Source of the DNA: an uncultured Pelagibacteraceae bacterium
Lineage (GTDB): Bacteria > Pseudomonadota > Alphaproteobacteria > Pelagibacterales > Pelagibacteraceae
Direction: 5' to 3'
DNA: 64,000 bases
Assembly (NCBI GenBank): GCA_902598735.1
Contig: CACKCM010000001.1
Coordinates: 62,001-126,000 of the forward strand
Made by a program: the position numbers and the translations under genes
The notes under the pieces: generated by a model
Told to the model about the DNA's origin: nothing
What the model saw: the letters and a program-made list of their open reading frames with translations, nothing else
The model's database searches: none
Shown: positions 61,636 through 64,000 of the stretch, piece by piece
Position numbering within the stretch: position 1 is the stretch's first letter
Layout of the letters: each line of letters starts with the position of its first letter

Positions 61636-63499
61636 TACAGGAAATTTTTTATTAATTTTAAGTATTTTATTTACTTCTTTTATTATTTACCAATCGTTTG
61701 CATGTCTAAAAAAAACCAACGATATAATATTCAAAAGTATTTATAAAATTAGTTTGCTGCAAAGCACAACTATTTTAATTTGTTTTTTCACATTAGTTGG
61801 AGCTTTTATGGTATCTGATTTTTCATTGATAAATGTTTACCAAAACTCGCATACACTAAAACCAATTTTCTATAAAATTTCTGGCACTTGGGGAAATCAT
61901 GAGGGTAGTTTATTACTTTGGGTAATTATTTTGACAATTTTTTCATTTTTGTTTCTTATTACAAATAAAAATCATCCAAAAAATTACAGAATAAATACTT
62001 TAATAATTCAAAATATTTTAATTTTAGGTTTTTTATTTTTTATTTTATTTAATTCAAATCCTTTTAGCTCTATAAGCCCTATTCCCAAAGAAGGGCTTGG
62101 ATTAAATCCTATTTTACAAGATCCAGCTTTAGCTATTCACCCTCCATTACTTTATGTGGGTTTTGTTGGATCTTCTATATATTTTTCTGCAGCTATGGCT
62201 TCTGTAATTACAAATTATTCTGGTAAATTTTTTGCACAATCAATTAAAAGTTGGGTAATCATTTCTTGGTCTTTTCAAACACTAGGAATACTAGTTGGAT
62301 CTATTTGGGCTTATTACGAGTTAGGTTGGGGTGGATTTTGGTTTTGGGATCCTGTTGAAAATGCATCTTTACTTCCCTGGTTTGCTATGACTGCATTATT
62401 GCATTCACTATTAGTTTTAGAAAAAAGAAATATACTTTATTTTTGGTCCATTATACTTTGTTTGTTAACATTTACTTTAAGTGTAACAGGAACCTTCTTA
62501 GTGAGATCCGGAATACTTAATTCTGTTCATACATTTGCCAATGATCCCTCTAGAGGAATTTATATTCTATCATTTCTAAGCTTGATGATATTTGCATCGG
62601 TTTATATTTTATTTACTAAATACAAACCAACAAATGATCAAATCAACTCCAATAGTAAAGAAACATTCATCTTGATAAATAACTGGTTTATGATGTTTTA
62701 CTTAATTACTGTTTTATTAGGTACTTTATATCCAATTTTTACTGACGCAATTTCAAACAATAAAATTTCAGTCGGTCCTCCTTTTTATAATTCGGTGATA
62801 ATACCTGTTGTAATTATCTTTTTATTTTTTATGGCTATCGGTCCAAAAGTGAGATGGATGAAAAATGAATTTTTAAATTTTAAAGATTTATTAAAAATAA
62901 TTGTTGGGGCAATAACTGTAAATTTTATTATCACTTATTTTTTTAAAAGTTATAGTCTAATTTCAAATTTAATCATTATATCATCAGTATTTTTGATTAT
63001 TTCAACTATCTCGGATGCATTTAAAAAACCAAAGATTAATTTTGCGAGAATCATTTCCCATTTTTCCTTCGGTTTTTTAATTTTTTTTATAGGATTAAAT
63101 CATAATTTTTCAATAGAAAAAGATTTTAATTTAAAATTAGGTGAAACAAAAAAAATTGACAATTATAATTTTGAACTTAAAGATTTAAAATTACAACAGT
63201 ATGACAATTATAAAGCTGTTATAGGCAAAATTCAAATAAGTGATTTATCTACCAACAAAAAAAGGACCTTAAATCCAGAGATTAGAATTTACGATAATCC
63301 TCAAACGTTAACTTACGAAGCTTCAATTAAAACAAATTTTTTTAGAGATTATTACTTAACAATGAGCAACATAGATCGTTCAGATTATTACAATATCAAA
63401 TTTCAAGAAAAACCACTTATGATTTGGATCTGGATTTCAGTTGTTATGCTATCGTTTGGTGGATTTTTAAGCTTCATAAGAAATGCAAAAAATAATTAA
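61625..63499 (+). CDS. ccmF: Heme lyase CcmF
   Basis: ISGTWGNHEGSLLLWV; YYELGWGGFWFWDPVENASLLPW. Confidence 0.98.
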   Translation: MLSNTGNFLLILSILFTSFIIYQSFACLKKTNDIIFKSIYKISLLQSTTILICFFTLVGAFMVSDFSLINVYQNSHTLKPIFYKISGTWGNHEGSLLLWVIILTIFSFLFLITNKNHPKNYRINTLIIQNILILGFLFFILFNSNPFSSISPIPKEGLGLNPILQDPALAIHPPLLYVGFVGSSIYFSAAMASVITNYSGKFFAQSIKSWVIISWSFQTLGILVGSIWAYYELGWGGFWFWDPVENASLLPWFAMTALLHSLLVLEKRNILYFWSIILCLLTFTLSVTGTFLVRSGILNSVHTFANDPSRGIYILSFLSLMIFASVYILFTKYKPTNDQINSNSKETFILINNWFMMFYLITVLLGTLYPIFTDAISNNKISVGPPFYNSVIIPVVIIFLFFMAIGPKVRWMKNEFLNFKDLLKIIVGAITVNFIITYFFKSYSLISNLIIISSVFLIISTISDAFKKPKINFARIISHFSFGFLIFFIGLNHNFSIEKDFNLKLGETKKIDNYNFELKDLKLQQYDNYKAVIGKIQISDLSTNKKRTLNPEIRIYDNPQTLTYEASIKTNFFRDYYLTMSNIDRSDYYNIKFQEKPLMIWIWISVVMLSFGGFLSFIRNAKNN

Positions 63500-64000
63500 A
63501 ATTACAATAATATTTCTTTTAATTTTTATTCTTGGAATATTTTTTTTATCGTTAAACAAAAGTTCAAATTATAATACAGAATTTTTAGTTGGAAATAAAC
63601 TAGGTGAAATAGAATTAGTAAGTTTTGAAGATGATAGTGTTTATACAAACGATGATTTTAAAAACAATAGTTTTACTTTGATCAATTTTTGGGCATCTTG
63701 GTGTGCTCCATGTAGAATAGAACACCCACAGTTAATGGAATTGTCAAAAGAAAATAATATAAAAATATTAGGAGTAAATTTTAAAGATAAAAAAATTAAT
63801 GCTTTAAAATTTTTAAAAGATTTGGGTGATCCTTATGAATATTTAACCAGAGACAGCAATGGGAAACAGTCGGTCAATTTTGGAATATATGGTATCCCTG
63901 AAAGCATTTTAATAGATAATAAATTAACGATAATAAAAAAATTTGTCGGACCTCTTACAAAACATGACCTAAATAATATAATAGAAATAATAAATAATTT
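63483..64000 (+). CDS. ccmG: Thiol:disulfide interchange protein DsbE/CcmG (truncated by window edge)
   Basis: MQKIIKITIIFLL... TLINFWASWCAPCRIEHPQL thioredoxin motif; ATG overlaps ccmF 3' end. Confidence 0.93.
   Translation, partial: MQKIIKITIIFLLIFILGIFFLSLNKSSNYNTEFLVGNKLGEIELVSFEDDSVYTNDDFKNNSFTLINFWASWCAPCRIEHPQLMELSKENNIKILGVNFKDKKINALKFLKDLGDPYEYLTRDSNGKQSVNFGIYGIPESILIDNKLTIIKKFVGPLTKHDLNNIIEIINN

Noticed and set aside
1-64000. CRISPR array, prophage, transposon, toxin-antitoxin or restriction island
   Set aside because: No repeat-spacer pattern, integrase/transposase ORF or defence-gene cluster seen; the content is core chromosomal genes

Overview
This AT-rich window looks like a streamlined SAR11/Pelagibacterales-type alphaproteobacterial chromosome. 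It is densely coding, almost free of intergenic space, and shows no prophage, IS element or CRISPR array. It covers the origin-proximal superlocus: grpE-dnaK-dnaJ-dapB-nth, leuS-lptE-holA, parB-parA-rsmG-mnmG-mnmE, ftsK-lolA, hisBHAFE, hslVU, fxsA-secB-dnaQ-coaE-aroE-maf-PPSR, a probable oriC at about 34.87-35.14 kb, hemE-hemH-hemJ-rho, tRNA-Gly, purH, rpe, an actP/DUF4212 symporter, acs, tsaD, hemCD, folD, argG and ccmCDEFG. Main points for follow-up: (1) an unlisted 35-codon minus-strand ORF with an ArfA-like KKGKGSF signature, translationally coupled to an orphan pseudo-receiver/winged-helix regulator; (2) two parS-like sites inside rsmG; (3) the putative oriC with near-consensus DnaA boxes and a nested dyad; (4) an acetyl-CoA synthetase with a ~50-residue Lys/Arg/Ser tail built partly from a perfect 30-bp tandem duplication; (5) a terminator hairpin that forms the last codons of a ThiE-like gene; (6) two divergent gene pairs whose start codons abut in a 6-bp palindrome; (7) convergent genes that almost all share or abut stop codons; (8) a candidate structured RNA between hspQ and ccmC. 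All calls come from reading the sequence only; no database search was run.
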